31,908 bases of DNA, taken from NCBI GenBank assembly GCA_963581225.1, contig CAUZMW010000017.1, forward strand, positions 1 through 31,908. The letters are read 5' to 3'. The notes beneath the pieces were generated by a model. That model worked only from the letters and a program-made list of their open reading frames with translations, had not been told where the DNA came from and did not search any database. Shown in pieces: positions 1 through 7,655 of this stretch. The DNA is from SMWC01 sp963581225. GTDB lineage: Bacteria; Pseudomonadota; Gammaproteobacteria; Steroidobacterales; Rariloculaceae. How positions within the stretch are numbered: the stretch's first letter is position 1; each line of letters opens with the position of its first letter. Both the position numbers and the translations under genes were made by a program.

Positions 1-167
1 ACATCGGCGCGCGGCGGCTACACACTGTCATGGAACGCCTCCTGGAGGTAATCTCCTTCGAGGCGGCGGACAAGGGCGGGCAGTCCGTCGTAATCGATGC
101 GCCGTATGTCGACGAGCATCTGGGCGAGCTCGTGCAGGATGAGGATCTCACGCGCTATATTCTCTAG
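1..167 (+). CDS. hslU: HslU ATPase subunit of the HslUV protease, C-terminal end only
   Basis: This is the last 54 complete codons of a gene that begins outside the window; the reading frame starts at base 3 and stops with TAG at 165-167. The residues (GARRLHTVMERLLE, then FEAADKGGQ, then YVDEHLGELVQDEDLTRYIL) match the conserved C-terminus of HslU, the AAA+ unfoldase that feeds substrates to the HslV peptidase in the cytoplasm. The HslU C-terminal tail is known to insert into HslV and activate it, and an intact tail ending in YIL is present here. The next gene starts 13 bases downstream, so the two are probably cotranscribed. Identity is secure for the visible part; nothing can be said about the ATPase domain. 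Confidence 0.93.
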   Translation, partial: IGARRLHTVMERLLEVISFEAADKGGQSVVIDAPYVDEHLGELVQDEDLTRYIL

Positions 168-180
168 GCGAGGAGACACG

Positions 181-582
181 ATGGAGAACGCTCCCTACCC
201 GATCGACATCAAGCTGCAGAAACGCTCGCGAAAGCTGCAAATCCAGTTCTCCGATGGCGAGCAGTTCGAATTGCCGCTGGAGTATCTGCGCGTCTTCTCG
301 CCGTCGGCGGAGGTGCAAGGCCATGGCGGTGGCGAAGGGGTTCTCGTTCCCGCCAAAGAGACAGTCAACATCGATCAGATCGAGCCGGTCGGCCGCTATG
401 CCGTCCGCCTCGTATTCGACGACGGGCACAATACGGGCCTGTATACCTGGCCTATACTCTACGATCTGGGTGTGAACTACGAGAGCAACTGGCGGCGATA
501 CCTTACCCGGCTCGAAGAAGCGGGACATCGCCGGTCGTCGGCGGAACCGAATGACGGATCACAAGAACACGAACGACAATGA
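181..582 (+). CDS. DUF971 (GBBH-like N-terminal domain) protein
   Basis: A 133-residue protein of the DUF971 family, a small beta-rich domain related to the N-terminal domain of gamma-butyrobetaine hydroxylase. Visible features are the LQIQFSDGEQFELPLEYLRVFSPSAEV segment (split here as LQIQFSDGEQFELP and LEYLRVFSPSAEV), the VGRYAVRLVFDDGHNTGLYTW segment and a closing NWRRYLTRLEEAG helix. The start at 181 is chosen over the upstream ATG at 97 because AGGAG lies at 171-175 with good spacing, and because the upstream codons overlap the hslU tail in a poor-quality frame. The stop overlaps the ubiE start by 32 bases. In many gammaproteobacteria this gene sits between hslU and ubiE, as here. The biochemical role is not established; some family members are suggested to bind iron or Fe-S clusters. 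Confidence 0.9.
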   Translation: MENAPYPIDIKLQKRSRKLQIQFSDGEQFELPLEYLRVFSPSAEVQGHGGGEGVLVPAKETVNIDQIEPVGRYAVRLVFDDGHNTGLYTWPILYDLGVNYESNWRRYLTRLEEAGHRRSSAEPNDGSQEHERQ

Positions 583-1321
583 CGATCTGACCGACTTCGG
601 TTTCGAGTCCGTTCAGAGGGGGGAAAAGAAAGCTCGCGTGCGCGGAGTCTTCGACTCCGTGGCGGGTCGCTACGATCTGATGAACGACATCATGTCGGCC
701 GGTCTGCACCGGGTCTGGAAACGACTGACGGTCACGAAGAGCGGGCTCAGGGCGGGAGATGTCGCATTGGACATCGCGGCCGGCAGTGGCGACCTGAGCC
801 TCGGATTGTCTCGACAGGTTGGTCCGGGCGGCTCGCTTTACATGACCGATATCAACGCCAGAATGCTGGCCCTGGGGCGTGACCGGCTCATCAATGCAGG
901 CCGAGTCGCCAATATCCGCTATCTGCAAGCGGATGCGGAGAAGCTACCCTTCAAGTCGGGCACATTCGACTGCGTCTGCATCGGCTTCGGACTCAGAAAC
1001 GTGACAGACAAGGAAGCGGCACTCGCATCGATGTTACGGGTGCTGAAGCCGGGGGGGAGATTGTTGATTCTCGAGTTCTCCAAACCGCGAATTGGGCCGC
1101 TAGAACCGCTCTACGATTTCTATAGCTTGCAGGTTCTGCCGTGGGTCGGCGAACTCGTACTCAACGATGGCGGTAGTTATCGCTACCTCGCCGAGTCGAT
1201 CCGCCGGCACCCCGATCAAGACACACTCAAGGAACTCATGATCCGACAGGGCTTCGAGCGCTGCGAGTATTTCAATTTCTCCGGCGGGATCGTCGCACTG
1301 CATCGCGGTTATCGCATCTAG
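551..1321 (+). CDS. ubiE: Ubiquinone/menaquinone C-methyltransferase UbiE
   Basis: A 256-residue SAM-dependent class I methyltransferase, close to the usual length of about 250. UbiE carries out the C-methylation step of ubiquinone (and menaquinone) synthesis in the cytoplasm. Seen in the sequence: the family N-terminal block VFDSVAGRYDLMNDIMSAGL at about residues 33-52, SAM motif I VALDIAAGSGDLSLGL at about 71-86, an acidic residue ending the next strand (MTDINARM), the KPGGRLLILEFSKP motif, and the C-terminal GGIVALHRGYRI signature. Its first codons overlap the DUF971 gene, which suggests translational coupling. It is followed by ubiJ and ubiB, the classic ubiE-ubiJ-ubiB order, so the three probably act together on the membrane-bound ubiquinone biosynthesis complex. 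Confidence 0.97.
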   Translation: MTDHKNTNDNDDLTDFGFESVQRGEKKARVRGVFDSVAGRYDLMNDIMSAGLHRVWKRLTVTKSGLRAGDVALDIAAGSGDLSLGLSRQVGPGGSLYMTDINARMLALGRDRLINAGRVANIRYLQADAEKLPFKSGTFDCVCIGFGLRNVTDKEAALASMLRVLKPGGRLLILEFSKPRIGPLEPLYDFYSLQVLPWVGELVLNDGGSYRYLAESIRRHPDQDTLKELMIRQGFERCEYFNFSGGIVALHRGYRI

Positions 1322-1334
1322 GATTCCGTGCATC

Positions 1335-1937
1335 GTGATGCCATCTCCTCTCGCAATCGTCGAACAGATACTGAACGGCCACGTTCAGGAGTCCACCGCC
1401 GCGCTGGATCTGTTGTCCTCCCTGCACGGTAAGAGCCTGGGCGTCGAAGTCAGGGGTCCGGGCGTCACGATTGTTGTTTCTGCGGAGAACGAGAAGCTGG
1501 GGCTGGAGTTCGCGGGAGAATCGTCCGCGACCGCCACTGTGAGCGGTACGCCGTTGGCTCTACTTGCATCATTACGCGGTGACGCTCTCAGTGGCTTCAA
1601 GGACTCCGGTATCACGATCAGTGGCGACGCCGAGGCAGCGGAGGACTTCTCTACGTTGTTGCGCCTGGCGCGACCGGACCTGGAAGAGCAACTCTCTCAT
1701 TTGGCCGGCGATGTCGTGGCCCATCGGATCGGCAGCACGGTTCGCAATGCCCGTGCCTGGAGCAAACAAGCGGTTTCGGCGTTGGGTATGAATACCACGG
1801 AGTATCTGCAGGAAGAGAGCCGCCAGGTTCCGACCCGAGTGGAAGTAGAGGGATTTTTCGCTGAGATCGAGAGGCTGAGAGACGCTGCCGAACGGGTCGC
1901 CGCTAGAGTCGACCAGCACATCGCGGCACAGGATTAG
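1335..1937 (+). CDS. ubiJ: UbiJ, SCP2-like ubiquinone biosynthesis accessory factor
   Basis: A 200-residue protein placed exactly between ubiE and ubiB. It has an SCP2-like lipid-binding N-terminal half (residues about 1-110, including VSGTPLALLASLRGDALSGF and ITISGDAEAAEDFSTLL). The C-terminus is charged and helical, probably coiled coil (about 165-197, EIERLRDAAERVAARVDQ). In E. coli, UbiJ is an accessory factor of the soluble Ubi complex and binds the lipid intermediates through this SCP2 domain. The reading frame opens with GTG at 1335 followed at once by ATG at 1338; either could be the start, and no strong ribosome-binding site distinguishes them. The gap from ubiE is 13 bases and to ubiB 15 bases. 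Overall sequence conservation of this family is low, so the call leans on the domain pattern plus synteny. Confidence 0.88.
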   Translation: MMPSPLAIVEQILNGHVQESTAALDLLSSLHGKSLGVEVRGPGVTIVVSAENEKLGLEFAGESSATATVSGTPLALLASLRGDALSGFKDSGITISGDAEAAEDFSTLLRLARPDLEEQLSHLAGDVVAHRIGSTVRNARAWSKQAVSALGMNTTEYLQEESRQVPTRVEVEGFFAEIERLRDAAERVAARVDQHIAAQD

Positions 1938-1952
1938 CGGGAGCGAAGCGAC

Positions 1953-3590
1953 ATGCGACGATACCGCTTGATTCTGCGTCTTCTGACGATTCAGCGTGTG
2001 CTGTTAAAGCATGGCCTGGAAAAAGTCATTGGGGCGACGCACCTGCTCAGACCCGTCGGCTGGTTACACCGCCTGCTGCCGCGGCGCGGTCGTCGTGGAG
2101 AGCCTCTAGGCGTCAGGCTTCGTCTGGCGCTCGAAGAGCTAGGCCCCATCTTCGTTAAATTTGGTCAAGCTGTATCCACTCGCGGCGACCTGTTACCGGC
2201 AGACATTTCCAGGGAACTCAGCAAGCTTCAGGATCAGGTTCCGCCGTTCGGCTCCGAACTAGCCGTCGATATTATTGAACGAGCATTCGGCGCACCGGTC
2301 GACGAAGTATTCGCGGAGTTCGAGCGGCAGCCGTTAGCCGCCGCATCGGTCGCTCAAGTGCATTCGGCGAAACTCAAAGGTGGTGAAACGGTCGTCGTAA
2401 AAATTTTGCGCCCGGGTGTGAACGAACTGATCCAGCGGGATCTAGAGGTGCTGTATGCGATCGCCGGACTGGCTGAGCGTTACTGGCAGGATGGCCGCCG
2501 CCTGCGACCAGTGGAGGTCGTCAGCGAATTCGAGAAAACACTCCACAGAGAACTGGATCTGATGACGGAGGCCGCGAATGCGGCTCAGCTTAAGCGTAAT
2601 TTCGCGGGCTCCGATCGACTCTACGTGCCCGAGATCTATTGGGATTACTGTCGTACGAATGTCCTGACGATGGAGCGCATCTCCGGCGTACCCATTAGTG
2701 ATATCGAGACACTGAATACGCGCGGCACGGATATCGTGCGGCTCGCCGAGAATGGCGTAGAGATCTTCTTTACCCAGGTCTTTCAGCACAATTTTTTTCA
2801 TGCCGACATGCATCCGGGCAATATCTTTGTCGACGTTGAAGACCCGTCGCATCCTCGTTACATCGCGGTTGATTTCGGCATCATGGGGAGCCTCAGCGCC
2901 CGGGACCAACACTATCTGGCCGCGAATTTCCTCGCATTCTTCCAGCGCGACTACACTCGGGTCGCCAGGCTTCATGTCGATTCTGGCTGGGTACCACCCG
3001 ATACGCGTGTGGATGAGTTGGAGTCGGCGGTGCGGGCAGTCTGTGAGCCCATTTTCAACAAGCCGCTGAAAGACATTTCATTCGGACTCGTCTTGCTGAG
3101 ATTATTCGAGACGGCCAGGCAGTTCGATATGCAAGTTCAGCCTCAGCTCGTACTATTGCAGAAGACGCTGCTCAACATCGAAGGACTCGGCCGGCAACTC
3201 CACCCGGAGCTGGACCTATGGAAGACAGCGAAGCCGTTCCTGGAGGATTGGATGAAGCGGCGCACTGACCCGAGGGCTCATCTTGAGCGGCTGCTCAGGA
3301 GCTGGCCGGATATCAGTGAAGATCTCCTCTTGTTGCCCGAAGTTATCCATCGTCTAGTACGCGGAGTGGTAGACGAAGGATCAGGAGAGGTGCGTAAGGA
3401 ATTTTCGCCGCGGCGCACCGGAATCTTCCGCCTACCGAAGATTGCGAACAGCGTGATTTCCGGTGCGGCGCTGTTGATAGCGGGGGCGCTGTGGATCGGC
3501 TTGGACGCCGAGCCGGGATGGCCGGGGTGGTTCGGTACTGCCGCCGGCCTGCTGATCATCGTCAGGGCCGGTGTCGGCGAGAAAGGCTAA
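1953..3590 (+). CDS. ubiB: UbiB, ABC1/ADCK-type atypical kinase for ubiquinone biosynthesis
   Basis: A 545-residue membrane-anchored atypical kinase/ATPase, essentially the same length as E. coli UbiB. Visible hallmarks are the KxGQ motif (K69-F-G-Q72 in GPIFVKFGQAVSTRGDLLP), the alanine-rich loop that replaces the normal P-loop (PLAAASVAQVH, about 128-137), the ATP-binding lysine K150 in VVVKILRPGV, the HADMHPGNIFV catalytic loop and the following DFG (AVDFGIMGS). Two hydrophobic segments near the C-terminus (AALLIAGALWIGL and GTAAGLLIIV) are the expected membrane anchor. GGGAG at 1939-1943 is a usable ribosome-binding site. UbiB is thought to help extract or deliver hydrophobic ubiquinone precursors to the Ubi complex. 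It ends the ubi operon and runs tail to tail into the next gene with a 10-base gap. Confidence 0.97.
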   Translation: MRRYRLILRLLTIQRVLLKHGLEKVIGATHLLRPVGWLHRLLPRRGRRGEPLGVRLRLALEELGPIFVKFGQAVSTRGDLLPADISRELSKLQDQVPPFGSELAVDIIERAFGAPVDEVFAEFERQPLAAASVAQVHSAKLKGGETVVVKILRPGVNELIQRDLEVLYAIAGLAERYWQDGRRLRPVEVVSEFEKTLHRELDLMTEAANAAQLKRNFAGSDRLYVPEIYWDYCRTNVLTMERISGVPISDIETLNTRGTDIVRLAENGVEIFFTQVFQHNFFHADMHPGNIFVDVEDPSHPRYIAVDFGIMGSLSARDQHYLAANFLAFFQRDYTRVARLHVDSGWVPPDTRVDELESAVRAVCEPIFNKPLKDISFGLVLLRLFETARQFDMQVQPQLVLLQKTLLNIEGLGRQLHPELDLWKTAKPFLEDWMKRRTDPRAHLERLLRSWPDISEDLLLLPEVIHRLVRGVVDEGSGEVRKEFSPRRTGIFRLPKIANSVISGAALLIAGALWIGLDAEPGWPGWFGTAAGLLIIVRAGVGEKG

Positions 3591-3600
3591 ACACCTGTAG

Positions 3601-4377
3601 CTAGGGCAGACCGACCGTCGAGTCATCCCCGAGTTCGCTCATGACGGCAATGATCTGCGTCAAGGCTTCGTCGAGCTGCTTTTCATCCGTGCCGCGTACG
3701 ACAAGATTCGCACCGAAATGGCCGTCCCGGGAAAAGGGATAGCTGCCGATGTCGACCTGAGGATATTGCGCTGCAATGCCCTCGAGCGGTCCGGCAATGT
3801 CGCCCTCGCGAAGAAACACGTCGACGTTTCGAGAGTAAATAGGCGGGCCGACCACGAGGTCAGCGGCTATGGTTTCGAACATAGCGCGCGCGATGCTCGG
3901 CACGCCGGCAAGTACATAGACGTTCTCGACCTGGAAGCCTGGAGCGTTGCTCAGCGGGTTCTCAATCAGCGTCGCGCCCGTCGGCACGCGAGCCATCTTC
4001 AAGCGAGCCTCATTCAGTTCGTACGAACCACGCCGTAAACACGCCACCGCGTTCTCATCCAGTATCAACTCTCGCCCGAATGCCTCGGCGATGCATTGGG
4101 CGGTAATATCGTCGTGTGTCGGCCCGATGCCGCCGGTTGTGAACACGTAGTCGAACCGCTCCCGACACTCATTCACGGTCGAAACGATGACATCCTCATC
4201 ATCAGGGAGCACTCGGGCCTCGACCAGCCGGACGCCGAGACCCGCAAGCTCCGAACCGAGATACTGCAGATTCGCATCCTGAGTCTTGCCGGAGAGAATT
4301 TCGTTGCCAATGAGTAGAACGCAGGCTGTTGGGGACCCTGTGGCCTGTCCGTCGTTATTTGTTGCGTTCACCGTCAC
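3601..4377 (-). CDS. Short CinA-like protein (molybdopterin-binding/MoaB fold domain only)
   Basis: A 258-residue cytoplasmic protein carrying the N-terminal CinA (COG1058) domain, which has the MoaB/Mog molybdopterin-binding fold. The motif LLIGNEILSGKTQDAN is at 21-36 and the TTGGIGPTHDD loop at 80-90; downstream segments NPLSNAPGFQ and VLAGVPSIARAMFE also fit the family. In full-length CinA this domain has ADP-ribose pyrophosphatase activity and is followed by an NMN deamidase (PncC) domain. That second domain is absent here, so NAD-salvage deamidation should not be assumed. The start overlaps the stop of the upstream EEP gene by 4 bases, placing it as the last gene of the transcript that begins with the trp genes. 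Family assignment is firm; the physiological substrate is unknown. Confidence 0.88.
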   Translation of the reverse strand: MTVNATNNDGQATGSPTACVLLIGNEILSGKTQDANLQYLGSELAGLGVRLVEARVLPDDEDVIVSTVNECRERFDYVFTTGGIGPTHDDITAQCIAEAFGRELILDENAVACLRRGSYELNEARLKMARVPTGATLIENPLSNAPGFQVENVYVLAGVPSIARAMFETIAADLVVGPPIYSRNVDVFLREGDIAGPLEGIAAQYPQVDIGSYPFSRDGHFGANLVVRGTDEKQLDEALTQIIAVMSELGDDSTVGLP

Positions 4378-5306
4378 TGCGCACCTCTCAAGGAAAGTGT
4401 AGCAGTTAAGGGGTAGTGATCGGAGCCGAATGCCGGCCCGCGACGGAGGCCATCGATGCTAATACTATCACTGACGATGAATTGATCTATGAGTATTCCG
4501 AGTAAGGGCAGAAATGTCGGCCAGCTGATCGTAATAACTGTTGGCGTGGCTGCGCTCCGCAACTCATTGTCCTCGAGCCATCGGGAGAAGATCGACGAGT
4601 AGGTCGTGATATTAAAGTCCCCGACGATCATCACGGGCTCGGAACGATCCCCGAGCAGCCTGCCGATCTCGACCAGTTGCTGATTTCTTATCGCAGCCCA
4701 TCCCGCAGATACCGGTGGTCGCAGATGTACGCCGATAATCCGCAGCGATCGTCCCGCTACGGTTACGCGAGCAGAGATCGCCGGCGTCGTCAACAGATCG
4801 ACTGCCTCCTGGTCGTGGAATGGTAGGCGCGATAATAACGCGATGCCGAAGCGATCCTGCTGCAGCACGACGATTCGATAGGGGTTGAGAGTGCTCAGCG
4901 TCTCGATCGCGCTCTGCCAGGCCGCAGTCATCTCGACGAGTACGATAAGGTCAGGTAACTCCTGCTCCACGAGATTCAGGAGCGAGTCGAAGTTGCCATT
5001 CGCAGCGTTCACGTTGACGTTCATCACGGTGAGCTGATCGGCTGGGTCTGCCGCCCGTTCTTCAGCCGGCCAGGCGCTGTAGATCGGCAATGCGCTAATT
5101 GCCGCGAACGGCAGGAGGGCCGCGGCCCATCTGCAGCGGCGCCGGCTCGCAAGCAATGTGGCGATTATCGTCAGTAGCACCAGATACTGCACGCGAAAAT
5201 GACAGAACAACTCGAAGACCCACCAGAAATTCGCGAGCAAGGGGAGTGCGCTTGCGGCAGCGATGCCGACGGCTGCGATGACGACGAGCCGATGGAAATA
5301 CTTCAT
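4374..5306 (-). CDS. Membrane-anchored endonuclease/exonuclease/phosphatase (EEP) family hydrolase
   Basis: A 310-residue protein with an N-terminal membrane part of about three hydrophobic segments (residues about 8-28, 40-54, 60-78) followed by an EEP (DNase I-like) domain. Catalytic-site residues of the superfamily are visible: N96/N98 in VMNVNVNAANGNF, metal-binding E125 in IVLVEMTAAW, H194 in IIGVHLRPP, D230 and N232 in IVGDFNITTYS, D274 in LIDQFIVS, and the terminal SDH at 295-297 (FGSDHYPL). Architecture resembles the YafD-like membrane-associated EEP proteins whose substrate is not settled (phosphodiester or lipid phosphate). It lies 28 bases after the DUF2007 gene and overlaps the CinA-like gene by 4 bases, so it is cotranscribed with both. 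Fold and catalytic class are confident; substrate is not inferable. Confidence 0.87.
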   Translation of the reverse strand: MKYFHRLVVIAAVGIAAASALPLLANFWWVFELFCHFRVQYLVLLTIIATLLASRRRCRWAAALLPFAAISALPIYSAWPAEERAADPADQLTVMNVNVNAANGNFDSLLNLVEQELPDLIVLVEMTAAWQSAIETLSTLNPYRIVVLQQDRFGIALLSRLPFHDQEAVDLLTTPAISARVTVAGRSLRIIGVHLRPPVSAGWAAIRNQQLVEIGRLLGDRSEPVMIVGDFNITTYSSIFSRWLEDNELRSAATPTVITISWPTFLPLLGILIDQFIVSDSISIDGLRRGPAFGSDHYPLTATLSLRGAQ

Positions 5307-5334
5307 CGGCGGGTCATGCGAGTCGTCTGATCAT

Positions 5335-5652
5335 CTAACTGTCTTCGGTCGCCACAGCGCCACAGCGCCAGCACTGCGCGAACTGCCCTTCGTTGACTTC
5401 ACCGCAACCCGAACAATGCCACTGCGCCGAGCTCTCCGACGGTTCCTCGAGATTGGTTATGAGTTCAGTCGCGCGCGGCAGATCCTTGTCGCTCAGTACC
5501 CAGAGCTCCGGCATGCATTCGAGATACGGGATTTCTCCGACCCCGCCGGACAATATGGCGTTCTTGATCGCGCACGCGATACCCGACTGCTCCAGCACAT
5601 TCTTCAGGTGGCCTATGTAGGCCAGCGATTCGTGAGCAGTTACTCTCTTCAT
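5335..5652 (-). CDS. DUF2007 domain protein with C-terminal zinc ribbon
   Basis: A 105-residue protein. Residues 1-70 match the DUF2007 'putative signal transducing protein' family: an opening MKRVTAHESLAYIGHLKNVL that reads like a compact ferredoxin-like fold, then GIACAIKNAILSGGVGEIPY and the ELWVLSDKDLPRATELI segment. The C-terminus carries four cysteines in a C-x2-C ... C-x2-C arrangement (C80, C83, C94, C97), a zinc ribbon of the kind seen in small regulatory or adaptor proteins. It begins only 4 bases after the trpA stop, so it is almost certainly part of the trp transcript. No enzymatic motif is present. The function is unknown; a protein-protein or nucleic-acid adaptor role is a guess from the zinc ribbon. 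Confidence 0.85.
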   Translation of the reverse strand: MKRVTAHESLAYIGHLKNVLEQSGIACAIKNAILSGGVGEIPYLECMPELWVLSDKDLPRATELITNLEEPSESSAQWHCSGCGEVNEGQFAQCWRCGAVATEDS

Positions 5653-5656
5653 GGGT

Positions 5657-6418
5657 TCACGGTCGCAACGCGGCTAAAAATTTTCCTGGACTGTGTCCTG
5701 CCTCGAGTGCTTCGAGCAGCGCCGAACCGACGATAACGCCGTCCGCATGCTGTCCGATGAGATCGACTTGTTCTCTCTCCCGGACACCGAATCCGGCACA
5801 CACGGGGAGGCGTGAGTTGCGCTTTACCTCGGCGAGGTAGTCGGCGATTTCTTCCGGCAGCCCCTCGTTACCGCCTGTGATACCGGTACGAGTTACTGCA
5901 TAGACGAACCCTTCGCTGGCAGCGCAGAGACGCCGTAGTCGATCGGGTGGTGTGGCGGGGGTCACCAGCTGTACGAGAGCGAGACCCTGAGCGTCGAGCT
6001 CGGTTTTCAAGGGCGCACTTTCCTCGTACGGTAAGTCCGGCACGATGAAGCCACTGACGCCGGTCTCCAGAGCCCGTTCCGCCAGGCGCCGAAAGCCGAA
6101 TGCGTACAGTGGGTTCAGGTAGCTCATCAGTAGCACAGGTGCCGGCAGCTCGAAGTCGCGAGACGCTAGCTGATCGAATATCCAGGTCAGACTGACGCCG
6201 CTCTGCAAGGCGGCCCGGCTCGCACGCTGGACCGTGACGCCGTCCGCCATCGGGTCGGTAAACGGGACGCCGATCTCCACGGCATCGGCGGCCTCACCGA
6301 CTTCCCGTAGTATGTCGAGAAATCGCGCCGGCTCTGGATAGCCTGCCGTAACGAACGCGATCAGTGCGGGTGCGCCATCGAGCGTTAACGCCTCGCGTAG
6401 CTGCTCACGCTGCTGCAT
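5657..6418 (-). CDS. trpA: Tryptophan synthase alpha subunit
   Basis: TrpA cleaves indole-3-glycerol phosphate to indole and glyceraldehyde 3-phosphate, the indole being channelled to TrpB. The protein is 253 residues if started at the ATG at 6416-6418 (MQQREQLREAL). The longer frame adds 11 arginine-rich residues that read back into trpB and are unlikely. Catalytic residues are present: E48 in AVEIGVPFTDPMADG (equivalent to Glu49 of the Salmonella enzyme) and D59 in the same block (Asp60). The LLMSYLNPLYAFG, VPDLPYEES and GFGVREREQ segments follow the TIM-barrel order. It overlaps the trpB stop by 14 bases, which suggests tight translational coupling to give a 1:1 alpha/beta ratio. Confidence 0.97.
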   Translation of the reverse strand: MQQREQLREALTLDGAPALIAFVTAGYPEPARFLDILREVGEAADAVEIGVPFTDPMADGVTVQRASRAALQSGVSLTWIFDQLASRDFELPAPVLLMSYLNPLYAFGFRRLAERALETGVSGFIVPDLPYEESAPLKTELDAQGLALVQLVTPATPPDRLRRLCAASEGFVYAVTRTGITGGNEGLPEEIADYLAEVKRNSRLPVCAGFGVREREQVDLIGQHADGVIVGSALLEALEAGHSPGKFLAALRP

Positions 6419-7655
6419 CGACCGCCTCCTTGTCGGCGCCCTTGGCCGCATACTCGCTCAGAATCGGCATATCTTTGTCGCCACGACCCGACATGCCGAT
6501 CAGAATTCGGGCGCCAGGATTAGCTTCGGCCCAACGTTTCGCGCCCGCCAGGGCATGCGCTGACTCCAGTGCGGGCAGTATGCCTTCGAGCGAGCAGCAT
6601 TCGTCGAGCGCATTCAGCGCCTCGTCGTCGCTGGCAGTGACGTATTCCACCCGGCCGACGAGTTGTAGCAACGAGTGCTCCGGGCCGACACCGGGGTAGT
6701 CGAGCCCGGCCGAGATGGAGTGAGTTTCCTGGATCTGTCCATCGTCGTCGTAGAGCAACATCGTATGGGTGCCGTGCAGGACGCCAGGCCGGCCGGCTGC
6801 CAGCGTTGCGGAGTTGTCACCCAGCGCTTCCCCGCGGCCGCCGGCTTCGACGCCGAAGAGTTTGACCTCGGCGTCGGCGAGAAAGCCATAGAAGAGCCCG
6901 ATCGCATTGGAGCCACCGCCGACGCAGGCGAAGGCAGCGTCCGGCAGGCCGGAGCGTGCAAGGAGTTGCGTGCGCGCTTCGCGGCCTATTACGGCCTGAA
7001 GTTCTCGGACGAGATAGGGGTAAGGATGCGGGCCGATAGCGGAACCCAACAGATAATAGGTGCCCTCGGGATCCGAGACCCAGTCTCTCATGGCCTCGTC
7101 GATGGCCGCACGGAGCGTGCGGTCGCCCGAGGTAACCAGAACGACTTCTGCGCCGAGCCGGATCATGCGATCCACGTTCGGCGCCTGCCGAGCCACGTCC
7201 ACCTCGCCCATATAGACCGTGCACGGTAACCCCACTCTTGCGCACGCAGCGGCCGAGGCGACGCCATGCTGGCCCGCGCCGGTCTCGGCTACGACCCGGC
7301 TGGCGCCGAGCTTCTGTGCCAACAGGGCCTGGCCGATCGTGTTGTTGATCTTATGGGCACCGGTGTGGGCCAGGTCTTCACGTTTGAACCAGACTTCTGC
7401 TCCCCAGCGCTCCGACAAGCGTGGTGCCGCAGTCAGTGCGGTGGGGCGGCCCACCCACCCGGTCAGTTCTTCGTCCAAGCGTTGCTGGAATTCCGGGTCA
7501 GACAGGCTTCGGTGAACGCCCTCGGTGAGTCGATTGATGGCCGGCATCAGCGTCTCGGGGACGTAACGTCCGCCAAAGGGTCCGAACCGGCCCTCGGCGT
7601 CGGGAAACTGGCCGTCCAGCAATGCCTGAAATAGCGCGTCGTGATCTGTCGTCAT
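6405..7655 (-). CDS. trpB: Tryptophan synthase beta subunit
   Basis: TrpB is the PLP enzyme that joins indole with serine to give tryptophan. The protein is 416 residues when started at the ATG at 7653-7655 (MTTDHDALFQALLDGQFPDA). An open frame continues 132 codons further upstream, but that stretch lies inside trpF, is arginine-rich and resembles no TrpB. Visible motifs: FGPFGGRYVPETLMPA near the N-terminus, the PLP lysine K102 in HTGAHKINN, the catalytic glutamate E125 in VVAETGAGQHG, the phosphate-binding CVGGGSNAIG loop, and the GLDYPGVGPEH COMM-domain region. The start codon shares one base with the trpF stop (TAATG arrangement) and the end overlaps trpA. Confidence 0.98.
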   Translation of the reverse strand: MTTDHDALFQALLDGQFPDAEGRFGPFGGRYVPETLMPAINRLTEGVHRSLSDPEFQQRLDEELTGWVGRPTALTAAPRLSERWGAEVWFKREDLAHTGAHKINNTIGQALLAQKLGASRVVAETGAGQHGVASAAACARVGLPCTVYMGEVDVARQAPNVDRMIRLGAEVVLVTSGDRTLRAAIDEAMRDWVSDPEGTYYLLGSAIGPHPYPYLVRELQAVIGREARTQLLARSGLPDAAFACVGGGSNAIGLFYGFLADAEVKLFGVEAGGRGEALGDNSATLAAGRPGVLHGTHTMLLYDDDGQIQETHSISAGLDYPGVGPEHSLLQLVGRVEYVTASDDEALNALDECCSLEGILPALESAHALAGAKRWAEANPGARILIGMSGRGDKDMPILSEYAAKGADKEAVDAAA

